Assembly: GCF_026343335.1 (NCBI RefSeq)
Contig: NZ_JAPELX010000001.1
Location: 6,572,001-6,636,000 of the forward strand
Direction: 5' to 3'
DNA: 64,000 nt
From: Streptomyces sp. NBC_00078
GTDB taxonomy: Bacteria > Actinomycetota > Actinomycetes > Streptomycetales > Streptomycetaceae
Part shown: piece after piece, positions 16,195 to 24,957 of the stretch
Layout: the number at the start of each line of letters is the position of its first letter
Position numbering within the stretch: position 1 is the stretch's first letter
Translations under genes and position numbers: made by a program
Notes under the pieces: model-generated
Database searches by the model: none
Told to the model about the DNA's origin: nothing
What the model saw: only the letters and a program-made list of their open reading frames with translations

Positions 16195-17307
16195 CTAGTA
16201 GCCGAAGTCCTGCGTCCACCAAGGACCGCCGGTCCCGAAGTGCACACCGACCCCGAGGGTCTTGAAGTCGCAGTTCAGGATGTTGGCGCGGTGGCCGGGG
16301 CTGTTCATCCAGGCCTCCATCACCGCGGCCGCGTCCGCCTGGCCCCGGGCTATGTTCTCGCCGCCGAGGTTGGATATGCCGAGCTTCGACGCCCGGTCCC
16401 AGGGCGTGGCGCCGCTGGGGTCGGTGTGGTCGAAGAAGTCGTCGGCGGCCATGGCCTTGCTGAAGGTCTCGGCCAGGTCCGACAGGGTGCTGTTGGCGGC
16501 CACCGCGCTGCAGCCGACCTTGGCCCGCTGTTCGTTGACCAGCTTGAGCACCTCCGCCTCGGCGGCGGCCTCCGCGGAGACCGTCACCGGGGCGGTGGTC
16601 TCCTTCGGCGGCTTGGTCTCCTTCTTCGAAGGCGTCGTCTTCGGCTTCTTGGAGGGCGTCGCCGTCGGCTTCTTCGTCGGCGCCTCGGTCGGCGCCGCCG
16701 TGGACGTGGACGTGGACGGGCTCGGCGACGGCGATGCCGAACGGTCCGCGTCGCGGCTCGTCGAGGACCCGCCGTCCCGGCCCCGGACGCTGCCGGACGT
16801 GCCGCCCTGCTCGCTCGCCGAGTTGGTCGGCGTGCTCGCGGCCTGCACCTTGTCGCCGCCACCGCCGCCGAGCTTGTAGTTGTCGAGGCCGGGCATCGAA
16901 CCCGTGGCGACCGCGACCGTGCCGATGGCGACGGCGGCGGAGACGCCGAGCAGACCGGTCTTCACCGGCGTCGCGGCCCTCTTCTTGCGGCGACGCGACC
17001 CGCCGCGCCCGGAGCCCCCTCCGGACGCCGGCCCGTGCTCCGGGAAGACCGTGGCGTAGTCGTCCTCCGTGGCGAACAGGTACGCGGCACTCCTCGCGGA
17101 GGACTCGGCGTACTCCTCGGAGTTCAGATAAGGGGCGATCCCCAGGACAGGCCGCTCGTCACCCGCCGCCTGGGCCTCCGGCGGGTCGTAGCTGTACGAG
17201 TACTGCCGGGGGTCGTAGCTGCTCGTGTGCGAGCCGTCCCTTCCTGTGACCCCCGTGGCGCGGCCGGTGGCGGCGCGGCCGGCGGCTGAGCGTCGGTGGC
17301 GTCCCAT
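16195..17307 (-). CDS. membrane-anchored CAP (SCP/PR-1) domain protein
   Basis: A protein of 370 residues starting at ATG 17307 (MGRHRRSAAGR) behind GAGGAAGG. The layout is a cytoplasmic head rich in Arg, Ser, Tyr and Gly, a single membrane segment (TGLLGVSAAVAIGTVAVATG), and a long Ser/Thr/Pro/Lys linker with repeated PSKKPK and TKKPTATP words. A C-terminal CAP domain follows (VLKLVNEQRAKVGCSAV ... HTDPSGATPWDRA ... GENIARGQ ... WMNSPGHRANILN). The CAP signature residues HTD, GEN and SPGHR are present. Topology suggests a surface-exposed domain on a wall-spanning stalk. Function of bacterial CAP proteins is mostly unknown. Confidence 0.88.
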   Translation of the reverse strand: MGRHRRSAAGRAATGRATGVTGRDGSHTSSYDPRQYSYSYDPPEAQAAGDERPVLGIAPYLNSEEYAESSARSAAYLFATEDDYATVFPEHGPASGGGSGRGGSRRRKKRAATPVKTGLLGVSAAVAIGTVAVATGSMPGLDNYKLGGGGGDKVQAASTPTNSASEQGGTSGSVRGRDGGSSTSRDADRSASPSPSPSTSTSTAAPTEAPTKKPTATPSKKPKTTPSKKETKPPKETTAPVTVSAEAAAEAEVLKLVNEQRAKVGCSAVAANSTLSDLAETFSKAMAADDFFDHTDPSGATPWDRASKLGISNLGGENIARGQADAAAVMEAWMNSPGHRANILNCDFKTLGVGVHFGTGGPWWTQDFGY

Positions 17308-17366
17308 GTTCTGGCCTTCCTCGTCCTGGCGGCCAAACCGCCCGATATGATCTTGCGGGGTGACCC

Positions 17367-17388
17367 AACTCACTCGATCGAGTGAGTT
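17367..17388. promoter_or_regulatory. 22-bp perfect palindrome
   Basis: The arms read AACTCACTCGA and its exact complement with no spacer. It lies 60 bp upstream of the CAP-domain gene start and 89 bp upstream of the acylphosphatase gene. This is the size and symmetry of a TetR/GntR-class operator; the regulator is unknown. Confidence 0.65.
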
Positions 17389-17476
17389 TCATATGAGATT
17401 CATTGGGTGGGGACGGTACCGCATGGCGCCAGAGGAGGAAGTGTCCCGAGAGACATCGGCCCGTTAGGTTGCACTC

Positions 17477-17758
17477 ATGAGCGAGGATGTGCGACTGGTC
17501 GCCTGGGTGCGGGGACGCGTCCAAGGTGTGGGTTTCCGCTGGTTCACACGGGCCAAGGCCCTTGAGCTCGGTGCCCTGAGTGGTTTTGCTCTCAATTTGG
17601 GGGACGGGCGGGTCCAGGTGGTCGCCGAGGGCCCGCGCGAGCGGTGCGACGGGCTCCTCGACTGGCTCCGGGGCGACGACACGCCCGGCCGGGTCGACGG
17701 TGTCACCGAGATCTGGGACACACCCCGCGGTGGGTACGACGGCTTCGCCATCCGCTGA
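17477..17758 (+). CDS. acyP: acylphosphatase
   Basis: A small cytoplasmic enzyme hydrolysing acyl phosphates. The 93-residue protein has the family signatures GRVQGVGFRWFTRAKA, with catalytic Arg21 binding the phosphate, and GFALNLGDGRVQVVAEG, with catalytic Asn40. Length and motif spacing are normal. In Streptomyces it lies a few genes before smc, as here. The gene stands alone, with 169 bp upstream to the divergent CAP gene. Confidence 0.95.
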   Translation: MSEDVRLVAWVRGRVQGVGFRWFTRAKALELGALSGFALNLGDGRVQVVAEGPRERCDGLLDWLRGDDTPGRVDGVTEIWDTPRGGYDGFAIR

Positions 17759-17851
17759 GCACATTCTCCGAAGAGGCCCGGGCGGAGGCGGACGGACGTG
17801 CCACCGGAGGCCGCCCGGAGCAGAAATTGCCTGGTGGTTGTCAAGAACCGC

Positions 17852-17879
17852 TTGTCGTGGCAGGCTCCGCACCTAAGAA
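17852..17879 (+). promoter_or_regulatory. possible promoter in the 382-bp gap before the 69-aa gene
   Basis: TTGTCG (17852-17857) and TAAGAA (17874-17879) are 16 bp apart. About 95 bp downstream, at 17975-17985, is a TTGAC-C-GTCAA palindrome followed by a run of T. The rest of the gap (17759-18140) shows no gene I can support. Confidence 0.35.
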
Positions 17880-18140
17880 TGATCGCCACGCCCTGAGGGC
17901 CCCGTATCAGTCGCAGCGCCGCCGGTTCAGGCCGCGCGCCCCGGGGTTGCCCGCCAATACGGGGCGTGATCGTGTTGACCGTCAAACTTTTTGGTGAGAC
18001 GCTGAAAGCACCCCGCGCACCTTAGCTGTTTGGCATGGATGAACAGCAGCAAGAACTCAAGAGTGTCAAGCACCGCGGGTGCGATTCCCTCACGACCCAC
18101 ACCGCTTCGGTCGGTCACTCAGTGTGGAGGACCATCCATC

Positions 18141-18350
18141 ATGGCAAAGGCGCTTCTCGGTTACGTCGGCGGCTCCGACCCTCGACTCCTCGCCGAGATG
18201 CGACGGCTCCAGCAGCGCGTCCAGGACCTGGAATCCGAGCTCGGACGAATCCAGGCGGAGAACGACGCGCTCGCGGCTGCCGCTTCTCACGACAGGATCA
18301 TGGAGAGCATGAGCATCGACGCACACCAGGCGGAGCCTGCGCTCACCTGA
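18141..18350 (+). CDS. small conserved coiled-coil protein
   Basis: A protein of 69 residues, MAKALLGYVGGSDPRLLAEM then a leucine/glutamate heptad helix (RLQQRVQDLESELGRIQAEN). ATG 18141 is preceded by GGAGG at 9 bp. I recognise this as a small protein conserved in Streptomyces just upstream of smc, without known function. Followed by a strong terminator, so it is a single-gene transcript. Confidence 0.8.
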   Translation: MAKALLGYVGGSDPRLLAEMRRLQQRVQDLESELGRIQAENDALAAAASHDRIMESMSIDAHQAEPALT

Positions 18351-18433
18351 TCACTGCATCGCACCACGACAGCAGTGGTTGGGCCGCCCGTATCAACCGC
18401 TAAGTTGTCAGAGTTTCAGAGTTCAGAGTTTGC

Positions 18434-18465
18434 AAGGGACGTTTCGGCGTCCCTTCTTTCTTTCC
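18434..18465 (+). terminator. intrinsic terminator
   Basis: AAGGGACG-tttcgg-CGTCCCTT followed by CTTTCTTTC: a perfect stem with a T-rich tail, one of the clearest terminators in the window. Just before it (18409-18431) is a small cluster of CAGAGTT direct repeats. Confidence 0.85.
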
Positions 18466-18582
18466 CCCGCGCATCCTTTCACCCTCTTCAACGTCTGATG
18501 TGCCCTTCATGTTCACGCGTGAAACCGCGGGGTTGCGAGGGTTCATGGAGTGAGATAGCGGCGGAAGGTAGAGTCCAGCGGC

Positions 18583-21500
18583 GTGCACCTCAAGGCCCTG
18601 ACCCTCCGCGGGTTCAAGTCGTTCGCCTCGGCGACGACACTCCGGTTCGAACCGGGCATCACGTGTGTCGTGGGACCGAACGGCTCGGGCAAGTCCAACG
18701 TCGTGGACGCCCTGAGCTGGGTCATGGGCGAGCAGGGTGCCAAGTCGCTGCGCGGCGGCAAGATGGAGGACGTCATCTTCGCCGGCACCACCGGCCGTCC
18801 GCCACTTGGCCGTGCCGAGGTCTCGCTGACCATCGACAACTCCGACGGCGCTCTGCCCATCGAGTACGCCGAGGTAACCATCACGCGGATCATGTTCCGC
18901 AACGGCGGCAGCGAGTACCAGATCAACGGGGACACCTGTCGGCTGCTCGACATCCAGGACCTCCTGTCCGACTCCGGCATCGGCCGCGAGATGCACGTCA
19001 TCGTCGGCCAGGGCCAGCTCGACTCCGTCCTGCACGCCGATCCCATGGGCCGCCGCGCCTTCATCGAAGAGGCCGCGGGCGTCCTCAAGCACCGCAAGCG
19101 CAAGGAGAAGGCGCTCAGGAAACTCGACGCGATGCAGGCCAACCTCGCGCGGGTGCAGGACCTGACGGACGAACTGCGCAGACAGCTGAAGCCACTGGGC
19201 CGGCAGGCGGCGGTGGCCCGGCGGGCGGCCGTGATCCAGGCGGATCTGCGGGACGCGCGCCTGAGGCTGCTGGCCGACGATCTCGTACGGCTGCGGGAGG
19301 CGCTGAAGGCCGAAGTCGCGGACGAGGCGGCGCTCAAGGACCGCAAGGAGAACGCCGAGCGGGAGCTGAAGAAGGCCCTGCAGCGCGAGTCGCTCCTGGA
19401 GGACGAGGTTCGGCAGCTCACCCCGCGGCTCCAGCGTGCCCAGCAGACCTGGTACGAGCTCTCGCAGCTCGCCGAGCGGGTGCGCGGCACGATCTCGTTG
19501 GCCGACGCCCGCGTGAAGAGCGCGACCTCCGCGCCGCCGGAGGAGCGGCGGGGCCGCGACCCCGAGGACATGGAGCGCGAAGCCGCCCGCATCCGGGAGC
19601 AGGAGGCCGAGCTCGAAGCGGCGCTGGAGGCGGCCGAGCGGGCCCTTGAGGACACCGTCGCGCACCGCGCCGAGCTGGAGCGCGAACTCACCCAGGAGGA
19701 ACGGCGCCTGAAGGATGTCGCGCGCGCGATCGCCGACCGCCGCGAGGGCCTCGCCCGGCTGAACGGCCAGGTCAACGCGGCCCGTTCGCGCGCCGCCTCC
19801 GCCCAGGCCGAGATCGACCGGCTGGCCGCCGCCCGCGACGAGGCCCAGGAGCGCGCCGTCGTCGCGCAGGAGGAGTACGAGGCCCTCAAGGCCGAGGTCG
19901 ACGGACTCGACGCGGGCGACGCGGAACTCGGTGAGCAGCACGAGGCGGCGAAACAGCGGCTGTCCGACGCCGAGAGCGCACTGACGGCGGCCCGAGAGGC
20001 GGCCACCGCGGCGGAACGCAAGCGGGCCGCGACCCAGGCCCGGCACGAGGCACTGTCCCTGGGCCTTCGCCGCAAGGACGGGACGGGCGCGCTGCTGGGG
20101 GCGAAGGATCGTCTCACCGGTCTGCTGGGCCCGGCGGCCGAGCTGCTGACGGTGACACCGGGCTACGAGGTCCCGCTGGCGGCGGCCTTCGGCGCGGCGG
20201 CCGACGCCCTCGCGGTCACCTCACCGTCCGCCGCGGCCGACGCGATCCGCCTGCTGCGCAAGCAGGACGCCGGCCGCGCGGCCCTGCTGCTGGCGGGAGT
20301 ACCGGAGGACACCGGTACGGCGGCCGACCTCAGGGGGGTAGGGCAGCATCCATGCGCGGCTGAGCCGCGGGGCGCGACAAGCGGCAGCGGACCCGCAGCA
20401 ACCCGGCAAACCCACGCGGCAGATTTTGTCCGCGGTCCCTCGGACCTCATGCCGGCCGTCCACCGCCTCCTGCGCGGCGTCGTCGTAGTCGGCACTCTCG
20501 AAGACGCCGAGGACCTCGTCTACTCCCGCCCCGACCTCACCGCCGTAACCGCCGAAGGCGACCTGCTGGGCGCCCACTTCGCGCACGGCGGTTCCGCCGG
20601 GGCGCCCAGCCTGCTGGAAGTGCAGGCGTCCGTGGACGAGGCCGCCGCCGAGCTGGAAGAGCTGGCCGTACGGTGCGAGGCGCTGACCGAGGCGCAGCAC
20701 GCGGCAGGGGAGCGACGCAGGGAATGCGCGGCGTCGGTCGAGGAGCTGGGGGAGCGACGGCGCGCCGCCGACCGGGAGAAGTCGACCGTCGCCCAGCAGC
20801 TCGGACGGCTCGCCGGGCAGGCGCGGGGCGCGGCGGGCGAGGCGGAGCGTTCCCTCGCCGCCGCCGCACGGGCGCAGGAGGCACTCGACCGGGCGCTGGA
20901 GGAGGCCGAGGAACTCGCCGAACGGCTCGTCGTCGCCGAGGAGATGCCGGTCGAGGAGGAGCCCGACACATCCGTACGGGATCGTCTCGCCGCCGACGGT
21001 GCCAACGCACGCCAGACCGAGATGGAGGCCCGGCTTCAGGTCCGTACGCACGAGGAACGGGTCAAAGGCCTTGCCGGGCGCGCCGATTCACTGGACCGGG
21101 CCGCCCGCGCGGAACGCGAGGCACGCGCGCGTGCCGAGCAGCGCAGGGCGCGGCTGCGGCACGAGGCGTCCGTGGCGGAGGCCGTCGCCTCCGGAGCCCG
21201 GCAGCTGCTTGCGCACGTCGAGGTCTCCCTGGCCCGCGCCGAAGAGGAGCGCACGGCGGCCGACGCAGCCAAGGCCCGGCGCGAGCAGGAGCTGGCCGCC
21301 GCCCGGAGCGAGGGCCGCGACCTCAAGGGCGAGCTCGACAAGCTGACCGACTCCGTCCACCGCGGAGAGGTGCTCGGCGCCGAGAAGCGCATGCGGATCG
21401 AGCAGCTGGAGACCAAGGCGCTGGAGGAGCTGGGCGTGGAGCCGGCCGGGCTCGTGTCCGAGTACGGCCCCCACCAGCTCGTGCCGCCGTCCCCGCCCGC

Positions 21501-22206
21501 CGAGGGCGAGGAGCTGCCCCAGGACCCCGAGCACCCGCGCAACCTGCCGAAGCAGTTCCACCGGGCCGAGCAGGAGAAGCGGCTCAAGGCCGCCGAGCGG
21601 GCCTATCAGCAGCTCGGCAAGGTCAACCCGCTCGCTCTGGAGGAGTTCGCCGCGCTGGAGGAACGTCACAAGTTCCTCAGCGAGCAGCTCGAGGACCTGA
21701 AGAAGACCCGCGTCGATCTGCTCCAGGTCGTCAAGGAGGTCGACGAGCGCGTCGAGCAGGTCTTCACCGAGGCCTACCGGGACACGGCCCGGGAGTTCGA
21801 GGGCGTCTTCAGCCGGCTCTTCCCCGGTGGCGACGGGCGTCTGATCCTGACGGATCCCGACAACATGCTCACCACGGGCGTCGACGTCGAGGCACGGCCG
21901 CCGGGCAAGAAGGTCAAGCGGCTGTCGCTGCTCTCGGGTGGTGAGCGCTCCCTCACGGCCGTGGCTCTACTGGTGTCGATCTTCAAGGCCCGTCCGAGCC
22001 CGTTCTACGTGATGGACGAGGTCGAGGCCGCGCTCGACGACACCAACCTGCAGCGGCTGATCCGGATCATGCAGGAACTGCAGGAAGCGTCACAGCTCAT
22101 CGTGATCACGCACCAGAAGCGGACGATGGAGGTCGCCGACGCCCTGTACGGCGTCTCCATGCAGGGCGACGGGGTGTCGAAGGTCATCAGCCAACGGCTT
22201 CGATAG
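18583..22206 (+). CDS. smc: chromosome segregation ATPase SMC
   Basis: Condensin core subunit that loops and compacts the chromosome with ScpA/ScpB. The 1207-residue protein has an N-terminal head (Walker A GPNGSGKSN), coiled coil, a hinge around residues 500-680, a second coiled coil and a C-terminal head with signature LSGGERSLTAVALLVSIF and Walker B FYVMDEVEAALDD. GTG start at 18583. Unusual: residues about 583-610 (VGQHPCAAEPRGATSGSGPA and flanks) look foreign to the hinge and coincide with a dispersed repeat sequence inserted in frame. Confidence 0.96.
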   Translation: MHLKALTLRGFKSFASATTLRFEPGITCVVGPNGSGKSNVVDALSWVMGEQGAKSLRGGKMEDVIFAGTTGRPPLGRAEVSLTIDNSDGALPIEYAEVTITRIMFRNGGSEYQINGDTCRLLDIQDLLSDSGIGREMHVIVGQGQLDSVLHADPMGRRAFIEEAAGVLKHRKRKEKALRKLDAMQANLARVQDLTDELRRQLKPLGRQAAVARRAAVIQADLRDARLRLLADDLVRLREALKAEVADEAALKDRKENAERELKKALQRESLLEDEVRQLTPRLQRAQQTWYELSQLAERVRGTISLADARVKSATSAPPEERRGRDPEDMEREAARIREQEAELEAALEAAERALEDTVAHRAELERELTQEERRLKDVARAIADRREGLARLNGQVNAARSRAASAQAEIDRLAAARDEAQERAVVAQEEYEALKAEVDGLDAGDAELGEQHEAAKQRLSDAESALTAAREAATAAERKRAATQARHEALSLGLRRKDGTGALLGAKDRLTGLLGPAAELLTVTPGYEVPLAAAFGAAADALAVTSPSAAADAIRLLRKQDAGRAALLLAGVPEDTGTAADLRGVGQHPCAAEPRGATSGSGPAATRQTHAADFVRGPSDLMPAVHRLLRGVVVVGTLEDAEDLVYSRPDLTAVTAEGDLLGAHFAHGGSAGAPSLLEVQASVDEAAAELEELAVRCEALTEAQHAAGERRRECAASVEELGERRRAADREKSTVAQQLGRLAGQARGAAGEAERSLAAAARAQEALDRALEEAEELAERLVVAEEMPVEEEPDTSVRDRLAADGANARQTEMEARLQVRTHEERVKGLAGRADSLDRAARAEREARARAEQRRARLRHEASVAEAVASGARQLLAHVEVSLARAEEERTAADAAKARREQELAAARSEGRDLKGELDKLTDSVHRGEVLGAEKRMRIEQLETKALEELGVEPAGLVSEYGPHQLVPPSPPAEGEELPQDPEHPRNLPKQFHRAEQEKRLKAAERAYQQLGKVNPLALEEFAALEERHKFLSEQLEDLKKTRVDLLQVVKEVDERVEQVFTEAYRDTAREFEGVFSRLFPGGDGRLILTDPDNMLTTGVDVEARPPGKKVKRLSLLSGGERSLTAVALLVSIFKARPSPFYVMDEVEAALDDTNLQRLIRIMQELQEASQLIVITHQKRTMEVADALYGVSMQGDGVSKVISQRLR
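20336..20415. repeat. dispersed repeat copy 2, in frame inside smc
   Basis: ATGCGCGGCTGAGCCGCGG then GGGCGCGACAAGCGG and CAGCGGACCCGCAGC matches, imperfectly, the repeat after recG (9850-9895). It keeps the smc frame open. Boundaries are by eye. Confidence 0.5.
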
Positions 22207-22220
22207 ACCTCACCTGACCC

Positions 22221-22296
22221 TTCAAGACTTGAACACATTCCCCTCACTTGTGCATTGAGACGTCACAGTCGGACCCTATTGACTTCGAAACTTGAA
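22221..22296 (+). promoter_or_regulatory. two 13-bp palindromic repeats upstream of glcP
   Basis: TTCAAGACTTGAA (22221-22233, a perfect palindrome with one central base) and TTCGAAACTTGAA (22284-22296) differ at two positions and are 63 bp apart. The second abuts the -35 box of the proposed glcP promoter, so they may be a pair of operators. Confidence 0.5.
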
Positions 22297-22306
22297 GGCA
22301 TAGTCT
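22279..22306 (+). promoter_or_regulatory. glcP promoter candidate
   Basis: TTGACT (22279-22284) and TAGTCT (22301-22306) with a 16-bp spacer, about 90 bp before the GTG start. Confidence 0.5.
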
Positions 22307-22393
22307 CGGTAATGTTGCTTTTACCTTCAGGTACCACCTACCTGGAAGGGTCCCCCGCCCGGCAGCGACGCCGGTGGCCCGAGGAGTTCGAAC

Positions 22394-23812
22394 GTGACCA
22401 GCACTGCACAGGAACCGAAGCCAGGAGCCCTGAAGGCTCATCCCGAGCATCTCGGGCATGTCATCTTCATCGCGGCTGCGGCCGCGATGGGTGGTTTCCT
22501 CTTCGGCTACGACAGTTCCGTCATCAACGGCGCCGTCGAGGCGATCCGCGGCCGTTACGACATCGGCTCCGCGGCCCTGGCCCAGGTCATCGCTGTCGCC
22601 CTGATCGGCTGTGCCATCGGTGCCGCGACCGCCGGCCGGATAGCCGACCGCATCGGCCGCATCCGGTGCATGCAGATCTCGGCCGTGCTGTTCACCGTCA
22701 GCGCCGTCGGTTCCGCGCTGCCCTTCGCCCTCTGGGACCTCGCCCTCTGGCGCGTCGTCGGCGGCTTCGCCATCGGTATGGCCTCGGTCATCGGCCCGGC
22801 CTACATCGCAGAGGTCGCCCCACCGGCGTATCGCGGCCGTCTCGGCTCCTTCCAGCAGGCCGCGATCGTCATCGGCATCGCGATCTCGCAGCTGGTCAAC
22901 TGGGGTCTGCTCAACGCCGCCGGCGGCGACCAGCGCGGCAAGCTGATGGGCCTGGAGGCCTGGCAGGTCATGCTCGGCGTCATGGTGGTCCCGGCCGTCC
23001 TCTACGGCCTGCTCTCCTTCGCCATCCCCGAGTCCCCCCGCTTCCTCATCTCGGTCGGCAGGCGCGAGCGTGCCCGCGAGATCCTCGCCGAGGTCGAGGG
23101 CGAGCACATCGACCTGGACGCCCGCGTCGACGAGATCGAGCACGCCATGAAGAGCGAGCACAGGTCCACGTTCAAGGACCTGCTCGGCGGCGGCTTCTTC
23201 TTCAAGCCCATCGTCTGGGTCGGTATCGGTCTGTCGGTCTTCCAGCAGTTCGTCGGCATCAACGTCGCGTTCTACTACTCCTCGACGCTGTGGCAGTCGG
23301 TCGGCGTGGACCCGTCGGACTCGTTCTTCTACTCCTTCACGACGTCGATCATCAACATCCTCGGCACCGTGATCGCCATGATCTTCGTGGACCGCGTCGG
23401 CCGTAAGCCGCTGGCCCTGATCGGCTCGATCGGCATGGCCGTCGGCCTCGCACTGGAGGCCTGGGCGTTCTCCTTCGACCTGGTCGACGGCAAGCTGCCG
23501 GCCGCGCAGGGCTGGACCGCCCTGATCGCAGCCCACGTCTTCGTCCTCTTCTTCGCCCTGTCCTGGGGTGTGGTCGTCTGGGTCATGCTCGGCGAGATGT
23601 TCCCGAACAGGATCCGCGCCGCGGCCCTGGGCGTGGCCGCCTCCGCGCAGTGGATCGCCAACTGGGCCATCACCGCGAGCTTCCCGTCGCTGGCCGACTG
23701 GAACCTCTCCGTGACGTACGTGATCTACACGGTCTTCGCGGCGCTCTCCATCCCGTTCGTCCTGAAGTTCGTGAAGGAGACGAAGGGCAAGGCGCTGGAG
23801 GAGATGGGCTGA
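22394..23812 (+). CDS. glcP: MFS sugar/proton symporter, GlcP-type glucose permease
   Basis: A 472-residue sugar porter of the major facilitator superfamily with 12 predicted membrane helices. Diagnostic motifs are GRIADRIGRIRCM (loop 2-3), PAYIAEVAPPAYRGRLGS (PESPR-type region follows as IPESPRFL), QQFVGINVAFYYSS in helix 7 and DRVGRKPLAL in loop 8-9. In S. coelicolor the main glucose permease GlcP lies directly downstream of smc, the same position. The GTG start at 22394 has GAGGAG upstream. The transcript is probably monocistronic, ending at the 20-bp hairpin. Confidence 0.9.
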   Translation: MTSTAQEPKPGALKAHPEHLGHVIFIAAAAAMGGFLFGYDSSVINGAVEAIRGRYDIGSAALAQVIAVALIGCAIGAATAGRIADRIGRIRCMQISAVLFTVSAVGSALPFALWDLALWRVVGGFAIGMASVIGPAYIAEVAPPAYRGRLGSFQQAAIVIGIAISQLVNWGLLNAAGGDQRGKLMGLEAWQVMLGVMVVPAVLYGLLSFAIPESPRFLISVGRRERAREILAEVEGEHIDLDARVDEIEHAMKSEHRSTFKDLLGGGFFFKPIVWVGIGLSVFQQFVGINVAFYYSSTLWQSVGVDPSDSFFYSFTTSIINILGTVIAMIFVDRVGRKPLALIGSIGMAVGLALEAWAFSFDLVDGKLPAAQGWTALIAAHVFVLFFALSWGVVVWVMLGEMFPNRIRAAALGVAASAQWIANWAITASFPSLADWNLSVTYVIYTVFAALSIPFVLKFVKETKGKALEEMG

Positions 23813-23869
23813 GGCCCCCTGGCTCGGGGAGACGGGCCAAGTCCCCGCCGCCCTTCTCCCCGTACCCGT

Positions 23870-23916
23870 AAGACGTGCTGCCCCGGCTCACTCACCGAGC
23901 CGGGGCAGCACGTCTT
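23870..23916. terminator. very strong bidirectional hairpin
   Basis: Perfect 20-bp arms (AAGACGTGCTGCCCCGGCTC and complement) around a 7-base loop, between the convergent glcP and LLM oxidoreductase genes. The right arm lies inside the last codons of the LLM gene, whose stop is at 23888. Confidence 0.85.
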
Positions 23917-24916
23917 CGCAGAACAACCGCAGGCTGCGCCATCCCTCGTCCACCGGCATGCCACCCGCCAGCGGATGCAGCACGAAGGTGTCGAGTCCCT
24001 GCGCCACGCACTCCTGGGGCGTCAGGATCCGGTACACGCCCTCGGCGCGCAGCTCGTCCACGGTCGTGGCCGCCGACTTCACGGCGGACCGAACGTCCCC
24101 GGACTGCCAGGACGCGTAGGTCCGGGCCTCGTGCAGGAAGTGCCTGCCATGCTCGGCCCACGCCCGGTCCGGGTCCTCGGCGATGTGCAGCAGAGCGGTC
24201 TCGGCGGTGGGCATCATCGTCCAGCCCTCGGTGCCGTACTCCGTCAGTTTCTCCTTGTAGTACGCCTCCAGCTCCGGCAGATGCGCGCTGGGGAAGAACG
24301 GCAGGCCCAGGCGGGCGGCACGGCGGGCAGCGGCCTTCGAGGAGCCCCCCACCAGGAGCAGGGGGTGCGGGTCGGAGCACGGCCGCGGAGTGACCCGTAC
24401 CGTGCGGCCCCGGTACTCGAACTCCTCGCCGGTCCAGGCCTTGAGCACCGTCTCCAGCAACTCGTCCTGGAGCCTCCCGCGCCGCTTCCAGTCGACGTCG
24501 AACTGGGCGTACTCCTCGGGCCGGTACCCGATCCCGACGACGGTCACCAGCCGGCCGCCGCTCAGCAGATCCAGTACGGCGATGTCCTCGGCCAGCCGCA
24601 GCGGGTCATGCAGAGGGCCGATGGCCGCCGAGACGGTGACCGTGATCCGGCCGCCCGTCGCCCGGCCACCACCCCTCAACGAGGCGCTGCGTGCCGCAGA
24701 ATTTCCTTGTGTCGCCCCGAAGACCGCGCCCGCGAAGGCGAACGGCGACGGCAGCCAGTTGTTGTCGACGCCGTGGTGCTCCTCCGTCTGGACGGTGGTG
24801 ATCCCATGGTCGTCGGCGTACGCGGCCATCTCCAGGGCGGCCCTGTAGCGGGCGCCGAGCGAGGCGGGGGTGGCACCGGGTTCGACGAGGTTGAAACGAA
24901 CGACCGTGACGGGCAT
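23888..24916 (-). CDS. LLM-class flavin-dependent oxidoreductase
   Basis: A luciferase-like TIM-barrel oxidoreductase of 342 residues using F420 or FMN. Visible features are RFNLVEPGATPASLGARYRA at the start, the EEHHG motif (QTEEHHGVDNNWLPSPF), PLRLAEDIAVLDLLSGGR and LLVGGSSKAAARRAARLG near the cofactor phosphate. ATG 24916 (MPVTVVRFN) fits the family; the frame is open further upstream without family similarity. About 20 residues (QGNSAARSASLRGGGRATGG) interrupt the usual GATxxIxVTVSAA junction and look like an in-frame insertion. The substrate is unknown. Confidence 0.85.
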   Translation of the reverse strand: MPVTVVRFNLVEPGATPASLGARYRAALEMAAYADDHGITTVQTEEHHGVDNNWLPSPFAFAGAVFGATQGNSAARSASLRGGGRATGGRITVTVSAAIGPLHDPLRLAEDIAVLDLLSGGRLVTVVGIGYRPEEYAQFDVDWKRRGRLQDELLETVLKAWTGEEFEYRGRTVRVTPRPCSDPHPLLLVGGSSKAAARRAARLGLPFFPSAHLPELEAYYKEKLTEYGTEGWTMMPTAETALLHIAEDPDRAWAEHGRHFLHEARTYASWQSGDVRSAVKSAATTVDELRAEGVYRILTPQECVAQGLDTFVLHPLAGGMPVDEGWRSLRLFCEDVLPRLGE

Positions 24917-24957
24917 GGGGGTCCCTTCGCCGGGCGGCTGGTGCGGGGGCACGTTAG

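Noticed and set aside
16555..16860. Low-complexity repeats in the CAP-protein linker as a CRISPR-like array
   Set aside because: Short codon-level repeats of Lys/Pro/Thr/Ser without fixed spacer length; protein linker, not CRISPR.
18050..18110. tRNA-like GGGTGCGATTCCCTC stretch
   Set aside because: Only a T-arm-like piece is present; no acceptor, D or anticodon stem could be drawn.
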